The notes under the pieces were generated by a model that saw only the letters and a program-made list of their open reading frames with translations, was not told the DNA's origin and did not search any database. Positions 1 to 8,010 of a stretch of 57,324 nt of DNA are shown here, piece by piece. How positions within the stretch are numbered: the first letter of the stretch is position 1; each line of letters begins with the position of its first letter. Position numbers and translations under genes: made by a program. Origin of the DNA: a virus; the IMG/VR virus record IMGVR_UViG_3300030329_003739, positions 1 through 57,324 of that record; one strand, 5' to 3'.

Positions 1-67
1 TCTCGTCAGCTTGAGTCCATGCTTGAAGTTCAGTAGTAGCTTTAGCTGAGATAGTTACATTAGACAT
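1..67 (-). CDS. 5' end of an unidentified gene, cut by the window edge
   Basis: Only the first 22 codons are inside the window; the peptide begins MSNVTISAKATTELQAWTQA and is too short to identify. The ATG at 67-65 has a good Shine-Dalgarno sequence (AGGAGA, about 80-75) at normal spacing, which is the main support. The leader upstream is long and has two perfect hairpins. If the window ends were joined, this frame would stop at once, so the window is not a simply closed circle. Confidence 0.7.
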   Translation of the reverse strand, partial: MSNVTISAKATTELQAWTQADE

Positions 68-103
68 ATCAATGTCTCCTAAGATAGAAAGAAAATTTAA
101 TTA

Positions 104-123
104 GACTAGCAAACAAACTAGTC
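104..123. promoter_or_regulatory. Perfect 6-bp stem-loop in the minus-strand leader
   Basis: GACTAG and CTAGTC flank the loop caaacaaa. It lies about 25 bases upstream of the Shine-Dalgarno site of the gene starting at 67, so it could affect translation of that gene. Function is inferred from position only. Confidence 0.4.
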
Positions 124-154
124 AACACTCTCAAAACAAAGGGCAGGGAATGGA

Positions 155-174
155 TTATCTCCGACAGGAGATAA
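155..174. promoter_or_regulatory. Perfect 8-bp stem-loop in the minus-strand leader
   Basis: TTATCTCC and GGAGATAA flank a 4-base loop. There is no T tract on either side, so it is not a classical terminator. On the minus strand it sits in the leader of the gene starting at 67; it may be an RNA structure or a DNA operator. Confidence 0.45.
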
Positions 175-601
175 GGAATGGACTGCCTAAACGTGGCTAG
201 AGAAGAGGAGACAAGGATATGTCGGACTCCAAGGGCTTGGGACAACGGGCATTTCATGTTGCCACCCCACAGCACAGTGACGCAAAGACAGGTGCGTGAG
301 GCGTGGTAGTTGAACGTGCAGTGGCGTACCTTGCTACACGCTGCTCGGTCAGTCAATCGGTTGTCTTTGCTGGAGCAAGTGGGAAATGCGAGGCGATGAA
401 GCGAAGGGGGCCCGATGCCCCAAGTGGTATCCCCCCTATATAATGTCCCACGCGGAGATTTTTTGCACTTTCCCAGCCAAAAGGCGGCTTTTCCACCAGA
501 ACTCTATGGGCAAATGGTCGCTCGCGTTTGTTGTTGGCCTGTTCGGAAAGTAAAATCTTTTCAAAACAATAATTTTTTTAGAAGGGGTTGGATGTTTAAT
601 G

Positions 602-614
602 TGACATTTTGTCA
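602..614 (+). promoter_or_regulatory. Recurring inverted-repeat motif, copy A
   Basis: TGACATTTTGTCA, a perfect TGACA/TGTCA inverted repeat with a 3-base centre, followed by TGTTAAG. A flanking TTAA on each side extends the symmetry to about 25 bases. It stands about 100 bases upstream of the first plus-strand operon (717). Four relatives occur at 16759, 30304, 42420 and 51549. Confidence 0.65.
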
Positions 615-674
615 TGTTAAGAATTAATTGGCGTATCTGGAAAACCAGTATTTTTCTTTTAGAGGCCACCCAGT

Positions 675-680
675 TATAAT
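675..680 (+). promoter_or_regulatory. Possible sigma70-type -10 box for the 717 operon
   Basis: A consensus TATAAT lies 36 bases before the ATG at 717. No good TTGACA is seen at the usual distance (the place is T-rich), so the promoter may be weak or activator-dependent; motif copy A lies some 60 bases upstream. Confidence 0.35.
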
Positions 681-716
681 CAGGGGATTGTACGAGAGTA
701 TGTAAGGAGAAAAGAA

Positions 717-1160
717 ATGCCATATCAGGCGCCAGCTCCACAGGAGCCAAATGTGTGGGGGCATCCAGACTACACCCCTAAATTCGATCCTAAGTTTGAT
801 ATTGTTAAACAAGATAACAATCCGTTTGGGCGAGATTACGATATAAACGCCACTCCACCGCCCCATTCAGCCAAGGCTCCGATTATAAGGGGAGGATCCA
901 TCCCTGAGATTCAGAAAGATATCGTCCTCCGCGATCGGTGGAGAACGGATAAGGCGACTTATGACGAGGAATACATGCGTCGGCAGGGAGAAATGCCTGA
1001 GCGTGAAGCGAGTAGATTGCAGCGAGAAGAACAAGAAAAGCTAAGGCAGAGAGAGAATGACATTAGAGAGATGTCAGAATTAGATCGACGTACTCCTAAG
1101 TATGGTAAGTTTGAAGGATTCCCTCTTTCGCCACCACCTGGACCAAGGACAATAAAATAA
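717..1160 (+). CDS. Hypothetical charged protein, first gene of the left operon
   Basis: 147 residues, not recognised. The N-terminal half is Pro- and Asp-rich and looks unstructured; residues about 75-125 are a highly charged Glu/Arg/Gln stretch that probably forms a helix or coiled coil; the tail is Pro-rich. The ATG has a strong Shine-Dalgarno sequence (AAGGAGA). The stop overlaps the start of the next gene (TAATG), indicating translational coupling. Position at the head of a run of disordered, virion-like genes suggests a minor virion or assembly protein; that is inference. Confidence 0.75.
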   Translation: MPYQAPAPQEPNVWGHPDYTPKFDPKFDIVKQDNNPFGRDYDINATPPPHSAKAPIIRGGSIPEIQKDIVLRDRWRTDKATYDEEYMRRQGEMPEREASRLQREEQEKLRQRENDIREMSELDRRTPKYGKFEGFPLSPPPGPRTIK

Positions 1161-4100
1161 TGTCTTTATCGGATTTGCGACAGCAAGCAAGCAAGACTGG
1201 CAATTATGAATCGCTTATCGGGGATCAATTATCCTTAGCCCAGTCTGTGCCCTACATAGGGCAGGGCTGGGATGAGTATTTTGATAAGTTAAACGATCCC
1301 AATCGCCACTGGTCAGAGCGATACAGGGATATTAGCTGGCTTACACCCGAACAGCTAGAAGCAGGGCAAAAGTATTATGAAGATGAAGCTGAAAGGCTTA
1401 GAGGTATCCACAAGTCATATGCAGATGATTGGTGGAATGCTGTCTCTGGCTCGCAAGAGTTTGCAGATTGGTCTAAGTGGTACTATAACGACATGCTTGA
1501 CCATAATATTTCTACATTCAATGAGCGCCCTTACAGGCTTGTTCAAAGTCCTTATGCAGATGGTGGGCGTTATAACTATACAGATGCAGATCCTGGATTA
1601 CACGATTCTTGGATAAGGCAGTATCTTAATCCAGATCGCCGCATGGACCGCCCTCACGGGGAAGACTTTGATATAACTCCTGAGATGATAGAGCGTTGGC
1701 GTGCTGGAGAAGACATATTTGCCAACATGAGCGGCCCCGGTGCTACCGAGTTTCTTTTAACGCCTGGCTTAAATCAGAAAAGATTTTGGGCTGAATATCA
1801 GGATGTTCGAGATGAGTTGCCTATTTATGAGGATTTCGATCCTGAAAATGAAAGAGTTAGGCATATTGATCCGAGCCGAGAATATAAGCATCATAACCTT
1901 GGATACAACCCTGAGAACCCATTTTCTATAGGCCCAGCGGATGAATTCATTTCCGATATGATAAACAGGTATCGGACTACTGGAAGAGCAGGACTTGGTA
2001 ACGAAGATTCTGCTAATGAGTCGTACGGTCATCCAGAGTATCACGCGATGCTGGACAAACTCAAGAATGATCCAAGGTTTAGCTATCAGTGGCAGGCGCT
2101 ACAAAGAGCAGAGGAAGATTTATCAGAAGCTAGAGAGCGGTTGGATTTTTCCAATATTAGAGACCGATCTGATGCGTTTTATGAGTCCGGGCTTCATGAG
2201 AATTTTGACAAGTGGAATGCGATCCTGGAAGGTGGAGCCAATAGGCCCATCAATAGGCTTATCTCTGACGATGCAGTATATTATTCTGATTCTCAGGCTC
2301 CATTTGGGGACTCTTGGAAGGTCCATGAACCAGATTACGTTAGTTCAGGTAAAAGCATTAAGGATATGATAGCTATGGGCTTGCGAGGCGGGCTAGCTCT
2401 TCAGGCCTTGGCTGGAATAAGGGATCCTTGGGGGAGGCCAGTGTTTGTTGATGGAGAGTTTCAGCACCATCCAGACCTTCCTGGAACTGAGGAGATGAGG
2501 GGCCCGGGCGGGATTTTCGATTTCCAAGGGAGATCATGGTCCAACCAGCCCACTGAGTGGCTTGATCCAGAAGAAGTAGACACGACGGAACCTGAATTAG
2601 TATCTGACCTTGCTGATAGAGAAGATGAAGTTACTGACGCAACAACAGTCGAAGAGGATGTAGTCCAGGAATCACCGAAAAAGGATTTGATAAATTATTC
2701 ATCGCCCGAAGAAAGGCAGGAGCACGCAAAACTTATCTGGAATATGGTTGCTGCAAATGGCGCGGTAGAAGCACAGGAAGGCGATGCTAATGATATTGAT
2801 GGAGATGGCTGGATAAGTCCTCGAGACTATATCATATTAGCAAATCCAGAAGTGGATGAAGAGACTGTAGTACCAGAAGATCCAGAAGTGGATGAAGAGC
2901 CTCAGCATACTTCCGTTTGGTCAGATGCCGTAGGGCCTCCTGAAACAGCGTACGGGGCTTTCTGGCAAGATCCCGGAAATCCAGAGGGAATACAGGCGCA
3001 AGACCTTGGAGCGTTTGCCGTAGACTCAACTACGGGCGTCCCTTTCGTGTTCGCCAGAAACGTGGGCGCTGGCTCGAATCGACATATGCCTTATGCTAAC
3101 CCAGAGCAAGGTCTTCGCTGGCTTCTAGGTAAAGGGGATTCAACCAGTGACTGGCACAAGGCTGTAGTTGAAGGATTTGTGGACCCATCAACTCTCACCC
3201 GTGAAGAATACGACTTTGCTAACGACTGGTGGAATCAGCAAATAGAGGAAAATCCATCTTATGCGGAAGGGTATGGCTACCTACCTTCATTTGAAAGTCT
3301 TGCTGACTTCCAGTTAGGTGAAACCCAAAGCGATCCTGTTGATTACATACGTCAGGTTGCTTTTGATTGGGATGGAATATCTGATGGTCAAGACTGGGCG
3401 CCACACGAAGACTGGGCCAATGACCCTAATAGAGCTTGGTATACACACCATCCATTGACGGGAGAGCCCTTAGAAAACTACGAGCAAAAGTATTATAGTG
3501 GATACTATGGGTACGGACACAAAACAGGGGACGGTTGGGTTACTGGCCAGGGACTTCCAGAACACCTAAATGTCCTAGATGTTGGCGCAGACCTTCCAGG
3601 CCAAAACCGAAGATTGCATACTGACGCTTCGGTTACTGAAGATATTATCAGGAACTACACTCCTGGAGACGGAGGTATCTTTGACTCCTCTGGGAATCTA
3701 AACACAAGCTCCACATCTACGGGTACTGTAGATGAAGACGAAGGTTTGTTTGACTCTGAAGGAAACTTGAACACCAGCAGCAACGTTAGCGGTAATCAAT
3801 CTACCCACAGCGAACTAGAACAGGTTATTGACTTAAATAAAGACGACCCTGATTTCATATGGGATCGTGATACTGATGAAGACGGGATTATATCACCAGT
3901 AGATCGACTTCATGATATTAGTGCAGCTCACCAAAATGCCGGTGGTGATACTGGAGGCGGTAGCGATACTGGCGGAGATGGCGGGGGTGATATTGTTGAT
4001 CCGGGAGATGGCAACGAAGAAAATCGTTTTGGAATGAAAGACGAAGACATTGTTGCTGGGCTGGGCAGAGAAGACACAACAGATCTCTTCCACCCCTACG

Positions 4101-4198
4101 GCTCTAAAGAGTACAATGAAAAACAAGGCAAAAGCGCATTTCACAAAGCGTTCGGGCTACATCGCAACACACCCACTCAGAATTACATAACTGAATAA
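1160..4198 (+). CDS. Large acidic protein with EF-hand/dockerin-like loops
   Basis: 1012 residues with no overall family that I recognise. Two calcium-loop signatures are visible: DANDIDGDGWISPRDYI at about residues 542-558 and DRDTDEDGIISPVDRL at about 903-918; both fit DxDxDGxIxxxD, as in dockerin or EF-hand loops. A duplicated segment around residues 835-875 carries FDSxGNLNTSS twice, and the C-terminal region is Gly/Asp-rich. Composition is Trp/Tyr/Asp-rich throughout, like several other large proteins of this genome. No signal peptide or membrane segment is seen. It is translationally coupled to the gene before it. It is probably a virion or appendage protein whose folding needs calcium; the calcium claim rests on motif alone. 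Confidence 0.75.
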   Translation: MSLSDLRQQASKTGNYESLIGDQLSLAQSVPYIGQGWDEYFDKLNDPNRHWSERYRDISWLTPEQLEAGQKYYEDEAERLRGIHKSYADDWWNAVSGSQEFADWSKWYYNDMLDHNISTFNERPYRLVQSPYADGGRYNYTDADPGLHDSWIRQYLNPDRRMDRPHGEDFDITPEMIERWRAGEDIFANMSGPGATEFLLTPGLNQKRFWAEYQDVRDELPIYEDFDPENERVRHIDPSREYKHHNLGYNPENPFSIGPADEFISDMINRYRTTGRAGLGNEDSANESYGHPEYHAMLDKLKNDPRFSYQWQALQRAEEDLSEARERLDFSNIRDRSDAFYESGLHENFDKWNAILEGGANRPINRLISDDAVYYSDSQAPFGDSWKVHEPDYVSSGKSIKDMIAMGLRGGLALQALAGIRDPWGRPVFVDGEFQHHPDLPGTEEMRGPGGIFDFQGRSWSNQPTEWLDPEEVDTTEPELVSDLADREDEVTDATTVEEDVVQESPKKDLINYSSPEERQEHAKLIWNMVAANGAVEAQEGDANDIDGDGWISPRDYIILANPEVDEETVVPEDPEVDEEPQHTSVWSDAVGPPETAYGAFWQDPGNPEGIQAQDLGAFAVDSTTGVPFVFARNVGAGSNRHMPYANPEQGLRWLLGKGDSTSDWHKAVVEGFVDPSTLTREEYDFANDWWNQQIEENPSYAEGYGYLPSFESLADFQLGETQSDPVDYIRQVAFDWDGISDGQDWAPHEDWANDPNRAWYTHHPLTGEPLENYEQKYYSGYYGYGHKTGDGWVTGQGLPEHLNVLDVGADLPGQNRRLHTDASVTEDIIRNYTPGDGGIFDSSGNLNTSSTSTGTVDEDEGLFDSEGNLNTSSNVSGNQSTHSELEQVIDLNKDDPDFIWDRDTDEDGIISPVDRLHDISAAHQNAGGDTGGGSDTGGDGGGDIVDPGDGNEENRFGMKDEDIVAGLGREDTTDLFHPYGSKEYNEKQGKSAFHKAFGLHRNTPTQNYITE

Positions 4199-4213
4199 AC
4201 TGGAAGATAAAAT

Positions 4214-5101
4214 ATGTCTAGAAGACCTATGATGGGTATTATTGCTGGAAGGCCAGACATAATAATGCCTAAGATGACACCAGCACAACGACAGAGGCAT
4301 ATGGAAATTGCCCGTGCGCAAAAAGCAGCATTTCCTCGTCGTGGCAGAATTCCTACAGATAGGTATTATCAAGACATTATAAATGCCGCAAGAGATCGCG
4401 GCGCATATAGACGGCCGACGTACGGTGAAACCTACGGGCAAAGAATTGTCGATAGGCTAAATGGAAGACGCAGCAGCGGAAGCGGAAACTTTGGATTTAG
4501 GCGTGCTCCAGGTGCTAGGTACCAAAGACAAGAGCCAGTTCGTGGTAAGCTAACTGGCCCTGATATGCAGCGTGCCAGAGAAGCTGGGATGACCGCCGAT
4601 GAATGGCTAGCTTCAAGGGGCAGGGGGAGAGGCTCTCAAGCAACTTCCGGTATCTGGGCAGGCGATAAGTCTAGAGGGATTCCAGGTGAATGGGATCATC
4701 TGAAAGGAGATGGTAGAAGTCGCCCTGGTCGCTATGGAAGACGTAGGCCAATAGGTGGAGATTGGGTTATAGACGGCGGCTGGGATAGAGGCGGTAGAGT
4801 TTGGGACGATCCAGCTCCATCCAGAAGGAAAAGAAAAAGAAAAGATCGCAAGAAAAAGAAACGTCGTCGCTCCAGCAAGACTATGCCTATAAGTCGCCGA
4901 ACATTTGAGAGAGCACTTAATCGGTACGCACGAAGGGCACCACGAGACAATAGCCGGTATCGTCGAGATTTTTATGGCCAAAACCGTGGGGATGTAGACT
5001 ATAGTCGTAATCGCAGGGATTTCTTTGGCCACAACTTAAGGCCTAAGCGAAGACAATTTAATTTTAGAAAACGAATCGGCCCAAGCAACTACGGCCGGTA
5101 A
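4214..5101 (+). CDS. Strongly basic Arg/Lys-rich protein
   Basis: 295 residues, rich in Arg, Gly, Tyr and Pro, not recognised. At about residues 198-217 lies an almost pure Lys/Arg tract (RRKRKRKDRKKKKRRR). After it come two short repeats around YRRDFYGQNRGDVDYSRNRR and a similar YSRNRRDFFGHN block. The composition suits a nucleic-acid-binding or DNA-condensing protein, perhaps packaged in the head, but no catalytic or known binding domain is visible. A GGAAGA Shine-Dalgarno sequence precedes the ATG. The next gene encodes another Arg-rich disordered protein, so the two may act together. Confidence 0.7.
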   Translation: MSRRPMMGIIAGRPDIIMPKMTPAQRQRHMEIARAQKAAFPRRGRIPTDRYYQDIINAARDRGAYRRPTYGETYGQRIVDRLNGRRSSGSGNFGFRRAPGARYQRQEPVRGKLTGPDMQRAREAGMTADEWLASRGRGRGSQATSGIWAGDKSRGIPGEWDHLKGDGRSRPGRYGRRRPIGGDWVIDGGWDRGGRVWDDPAPSRRKRKRKDRKKKKRRRSSKTMPISRRTFERALNRYARRAPRDNSRYRRDFYGQNRGDVDYSRNRRDFFGHNLRPKRRQFNFRKRIGPSNYGR

Positions 5102-5120
5102 TAAAAGAGGAAAAAATAAT

Positions 5121-6572
5121 ATGACTGTAGTGATGCCCCCCGAATGGCAGATGAAGTTTATGGGTCTTGGCCAAAGCGGTACCAAAGGACTTGAAAACCG
5201 ATTTAGAGATGAATACTTTAACACCAAAGGCAAGCATAGGTATCTTAGGTCTGCAAGCAAATATCGAGGGAACAATCCGCAGCAAAGGCGACGCGATAGA
5301 GAACGATATAAGAAGATTGGATCTCGTCAATACGCCAGAAATGCTTACAACGCAATAAAAGATGCACGAAAAATTCATGCAGGCCTGTATAAAATGAATC
5401 TCTTCAGGCAGGTAGGCTGGAGGGAGAGTGAGATTCGCACTGAAAATGATTGGAACCGTTTTCTTCGTGATGTAGAAAACGCTGGAGGAATGGATGCCGT
5501 TAAAGCTAAGGCAGCTGAATCTGCTTGGTATACTATGAATAACGATCCTCAGTTTCGAAAACAAAAAGCTATATGGTCTAAATACCTAAAGCCTGAAGGA
5601 AGTGGCAAACCAGCTCCAGCGGGAGGCGGAGGACAAGGGTCAGGCGGCGGAATGCCTGGTGGAAGCGGTGGTGGCTTCGGCGGCGGAATGCCCGGCGGAG
5701 GTGGAACCGGAATGCCCGGTGGAATGCCTGGAGGCTTTGGAGGCGGGGCACAAGGTGGAAGGGGGAACTGGAGTCATGGTTCTGGTTTGCCTGGTGGAAA
5801 CAACTCTATGGGTGATTCGTTTTCTGGTTCAAGAGGCGCTAGTGGTCGTGGTCGCAGAGGAAGTTCAACAGGTGGGCGTAGATGGGGAGGCCGTCCTAGC
5901 ACAGGTTTAGCCGGTGGTCAAGGCGGTCGCGGTAGAATGAGCCAAAATGATTTTAGGCGTAGATATGGTAAGGTGGACGGCAGTCGTCCCGGTCGAGGAA
6001 GAAACAGCCGCATGAGCCAAAATGATTTTAGGCGTAGGTATGGTAAGGTGGACGGCAGTCGTCCCGGTCGAGGTGGTAGATGGTGGTTTCGGCAAGGTAT
6101 GCCTGGCACAAGCGGCTGGTGGCGCAGCCAAAGAGGTGGTCCCTACCAAACAGGGAATAAAGGCGGTGGTCCGAATCGCGGTCAATATGGAACGAGAAAT
6201 AACCCTGGAATGCCTGGCGCGAATGTGGACGGCAGTCGCCCCGGCCTAGGTGGTTTCGGAAGGCCTTTCAGGGGGCGACTTAATGTAGGCGGCAGTAGAT
6301 CACGACAACAGGGAAGAAAAACTCCTTATATGCAAAGAGGGTACGGACGAAGGTTCGATCGTTTCAGAAAAGGATTAGGCAGCAAAAGGCCTGCTCCAAT
6401 AGGCGGCTCTCGCGGTGGAGGCAGTTCTCGTGGTGGAGGCGGCTTTAGAGGATTCGTTAATCCTTATACTCTTGCCCGACGGCGAGGATATAAGGGAAGC
6501 TACGGAGACTGGATGCAAACAGAAGATGGCCAGAAGTACAAAAGAAATATTGAAGCTGGCTGGAAATATTAA
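5121..6572 (+). CDS. Gly/Arg-rich RGG-type disordered protein
   Basis: 483 residues. Residues 1-155 are a charged, helix-prone region with many Arg, Tyr and Trp. Residues about 160-300 are low-complexity Gly with repeated GGMPGG units, followed by RGG/GRG-rich sequence to about residue 440 and a short folded-looking tail. A 22-residue unit, MSQNDFRRRYGKVDGSRPGR, occurs twice in tandem, with a partial third VDGSRPGLG copy. RGG-like regions bind nucleic acids and can condense; whether that happens here is unknown. Shine-Dalgarno AAAGAGGA precedes the ATG. The stop overlaps by four bases the end of a convergent minus-strand gene. Confidence 0.7.
   Translation: MTVVMPPEWQMKFMGLGQSGTKGLENRFRDEYFNTKGKHRYLRSASKYRGNNPQQRRRDRERYKKIGSRQYARNAYNAIKDARKIHAGLYKMNLFRQVGWRESEIRTENDWNRFLRDVENAGGMDAVKAKAAESAWYTMNNDPQFRKQKAIWSKYLKPEGSGKPAPAGGGGQGSGGGMPGGSGGGFGGGMPGGGGTGMPGGMPGGFGGGAQGGRGNWSHGSGLPGGNNSMGDSFSGSRGASGRGRRGSSTGGRRWGGRPSTGLAGGQGGRGRMSQNDFRRRYGKVDGSRPGRGRNSRMSQNDFRRRYGKVDGSRPGRGGRWWFRQGMPGTSGWWRSQRGGPYQTGNKGGGPNRGQYGTRNNPGMPGANVDGSRPGLGGFGRPFRGRLNVGGSRSRQQGRKTPYMQRGYGRRFDRFRKGLGSKRPAPIGGSRGGGSSRGGGGFRGFVNPYTLARRRGYKGSYGDWMQTEDGQKYKRNIEAGWKY
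5937..6073 (+). repeat. Tandem 62-bp duplication inside the RGG-type gene
   Basis: Copies at 5937-5998 and 6012-6073 differ at a single base (agatatgg versus aggtatgg), separated by 13 bases. A shortened third copy (gtggacggcagtcgccccgg) lies at about 6223. The near identity implies a recent duplication, possibly unequal recombination or slippage. Confidence 0.85.
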
Positions 6573-6775
6573 TCTAGATTGGTAGCTAGATCTTCTTCTT
6601 GTTCTAACATAGCTGATAGCGCCCGTGCTTTTTGACCTATCGAAAGGCATACGGCGCTTAGCTGTTTATTCTCTTTGGTCTCATCTATCTGTAATAGATC
6701 TGCTGCCGAGTTTAGCGCTGCTTTTGCAAAACGGATATTAGCTAAATGTTTCCGCGGATCGACCATTATACTCAA
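6569..6775 (-). CDS. Small hypothetical helical protein
   Basis: 68 residues, mostly Ala/Leu-rich helix (NIRFAKAALNSAADLLQ and so on); not recognised. The likely start is TTG at 6775, placed five bases after AAGGA; an in-frame ATG at 6766 lies too far from that site for best use. It is last in a five-gene minus-strand operon, overlaps the gene before it by 38 bases and meets the plus-strand RGG gene tail to tail. Early-operon phage proteins of this size are often host-takeover factors, but nothing in the sequence says so here. Confidence 0.65.
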   Translation of the reverse strand: MSIMVDPRKHLANIRFAKAALNSAADLLQIDETKENKQLSAVCLSIGQKARALSAMLEQEEDLATNLD

Positions 6776-6968
6776 CCAGTTCCTTCAAGACTTTCATCAT
6801 GCTGTCACATAGCATTACGCCTTCAGCTACATACATACATTCAGGCTCTTCAAAATCTGCATACACACGAGCAACCTCCTTCATGGTTTTCTGAAGTGCC
6901 AATCCGGCTTGATATAAATTATTGTTAATTGTATCTTTCTGTCTTTGTGTGAAAGCGATATTACTCAT
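6738..6968 (-). CDS. Small hypothetical helical protein
   Basis: 76 residues beginning MSNIAFTQRQKDTINNNLYQ, predicted helical, with two Cys in the middle; not recognised. The start at 6968 is chosen because GGAGGG sits just upstream; a longer frame reaching 7076 lacks such a site and would run deep into the upstream gene. It overlaps the upstream gene by eight bases and the downstream gene by 38, typical of a compact phage early operon. Confidence 0.65.
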   Translation of the reverse strand: MSNIAFTQRQKDTINNNLYQAGLALQKTMKEVARVYADFEEPECMYVAEGVMLCDSMMKVLKELVEYNGRSAETFS

Positions 6969-7302
6969 CTTTAGCCCTCCTAACACATTCCTCAAGATAT
7001 GTAATCGCTTTTTCATAATCTTGAACTGCGGTGTTTCCTTCCTTCTTTCCTGCTCGACAAATGTATTTAAGTGCATTGCCAGCCCAAAAATCTAGATGCC
7101 ATGCCTCGATAGCATCCCAAGGCTGTATCTTTTGGTCATAGTGTTTTGGTGGTTCTCTTCTTTTCACTTCTATACTCCAAGCGCATTCTAAACACTGCAC
7201 ATGCTTTTTGAGGGGGGCGCTTCCAAAGGAGCACGAATACCCTCTTAGATTTTCACTGCCACAATTCCTACAAGTTGTTATCTTCATATTGGACACAGCC
7301 AT
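6961..7302 (-). CDS. Zinc ribbon plus DUF3310 domain (T7 gp1.7-like nucleotide kinase family)
   Basis: 113 residues in two parts. Residues about 11-44 form a zinc ribbon with paired Cys (CRNC ... CLEC). Residues about 54-108 match the DUF3310 pattern: an HYDQ opening, an aromatic stretch, then GNALKYICRAGKK and DYEKAITYLEE. T7 gp1.7, a nucleotide kinase, belongs to this family, so a role in nucleotide metabolism is possible, but many members are uncharacterised. The start at 7302 has a purine-rich AAGAGAAG upstream; an internal ATG at 7287 would give a version five residues shorter. The N-terminal zinc ribbon is an uncommon addition. Confidence 0.75.
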   Translation of the reverse strand: MAVSNMKITTCRNCGSENLRGYSCSFGSAPLKKHVQCLECAWSIEVKRREPPKHYDQKIQPWDAIEAWHLDFWAGNALKYICRAGKKEGNTAVQDYEKAITYLEECVRRAKDE

Positions 7303-7531
7303 AATCTTCTCTTGTGTTTAATATACTTATTAGATTGCTAGGGCCTTGAAGCTCTACCCAAAGCTCCTCTTCTTCTACAGGAGACTGCTCTACAACGAAT
7401 ATGACACTCTCTGTAAGAGTTTCGTGAGCGCTGGCTTGGGTTAGTAGGCACAATGACCAGTTTGATTCTTCTTTAGTTTCTGCCCAAAATCGGCAGGTCT
7501 TACATGATATTTCAGGCATATCCAGCTGCAT
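7268..7531 (-). CDS. Small Cys-containing phage protein, putative zinc finger
   Basis: 87 residues. CKTCRFW near residue 10, a Cys at about 28 and GCVQYE at the C-terminus form the C-x2-C ... C ... C arrangement common in small phage proteins that probably bind one zinc ion. The middle is acidic with a Glu run (VEEEELWVEL). Start choice between 7531 and 7519 is uncertain because neither has a strong Shine-Dalgarno site; coupling to the upstream gene, whose stop lies at 7512, is likely. Function unknown. Confidence 0.65.
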   Translation of the reverse strand: MQLDMPEISCKTCRFWAETKEESNWSLCLLTQASAHETLTESVIFVVEQSPVEEEELWVELQGPSNLISILNTREDYGCVQYEDNNL

Positions 7532-7781
7532 TCCATATTTTCTTGTATTGAGTTCGATACTCTAATCCATCCTCTGGATCTTCAAGTTCCGACTCAGATA
7601 CAAATTCTATCAAGCGATCCCTTGGAGTGACGAAATAATATCCACCGAAATCCCACAAGTACCTGACTAACAGCTTAGTCGGATCTTCTTGTTGATTCCA
7701 GTAGTCACCCTCCCAGACCATCACATCTCCTTTGCGTGGTCCTCGATCAGCTTCAATGGTGAGAACGTAGTATCTTTTCAT
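7512..7781 (-). CDS. Small hypothetical protein, first gene of the minus-strand early operon
   Basis: 89 residues with a beta-rich, barrel-like pattern (YYVLTIEADRGPRKGDVMVW, later GGYYFVTPRDRLIEFV); not recognised. The ATG at 7781 has AAGGTG upstream. It opens a five-gene operon running to 6569. The promoter should lie in the 229 bases before the divergent gene at 8011. Confidence 0.65.
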   Translation of the reverse strand: MKRYYVLTIEADRGPRKGDVMVWEGDYWNQQEDPTKLLVRYLWDFGGYYFVTPRDRLIEFVSESELEDPEDGLEYRTQYKKIWNAAGYA

Positions 7782-8010
7782 AGACGCACCTTGGGCTCAG
7801 AATATATACCTATTACTGTTTTAATAGGCCGACTCTGGCAACTAACTTCATTTTAGCGAAGTCAATTCTAAGGTACACTCCCGCGTCCGGTAATCGTCGC
7901 GGGCTCACCCTCAGCAGTTCTTTAGCCAAATATTGCGCTGGCGGAGTCTGTGGTGCCCAATTAAGATACTTGTATATTCCTGTGGGTTCAAGTAACCGTA
8001 TAATATTTTT
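7782..8010. promoter_or_regulatory. Divergent intergenic region
   Basis: This 229-base stretch separates the minus-strand operon from the plus-strand gene at 8011. A consensus TATAAT lies at 7999-8004 on the plus strand, only six bases before the ATG, so a transcript from it would begin at or very near the start codon (leaderless or nearly so). A minus-strand frame of about 60 codons (stop at 7813) is open here and reads like protein, but it lacks a supported start, so I do not call it a gene. Confidence 0.4.

Larger units (their letters stand above)
68..716. other. Non-coding control region between divergent genes
   Basis: I see no convincing gene in these 649 bases; open frames here are Cys/Ser-rich and do not look like protein. 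The left half is the leader of the minus-strand gene starting at 67 and holds perfect hairpins at 104-123 and 155-174, plus a weaker CCAAG/TTGG one near 228-240. The right half serves the plus-strand gene at 717: a copy of the recurring TGACA-N3-TGTCA motif at 602-614, a TATAAT box at 675-680 and the Shine-Dalgarno AAGGAGA just before 717. The tract 400-480 is rich in G and C runs. Confidence 0.6.

Noticed and set aside
69-356. 95-codon minus-strand open frame near the left end
   Set aside because: It is Cys/Ser/Leu-rich, lacks a ribosome site, ends where the supported ATG at 67 begins, and covers the structured leader; I judge it non-coding.
637-660. Terminator-like CTGG-aaaa-CCAG hairpin followed by a T-rich run
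   Set aside because: Only four base pairs in the stem; too weak to call and placed in front of the operon at 717.
5602-5910. 102-codon plus-strand frame in the RGG-type gene
   Set aside because: A Val/Glu/Ala-rich shadow of the Gly-rich coding frame with no Shine-Dalgarno site.
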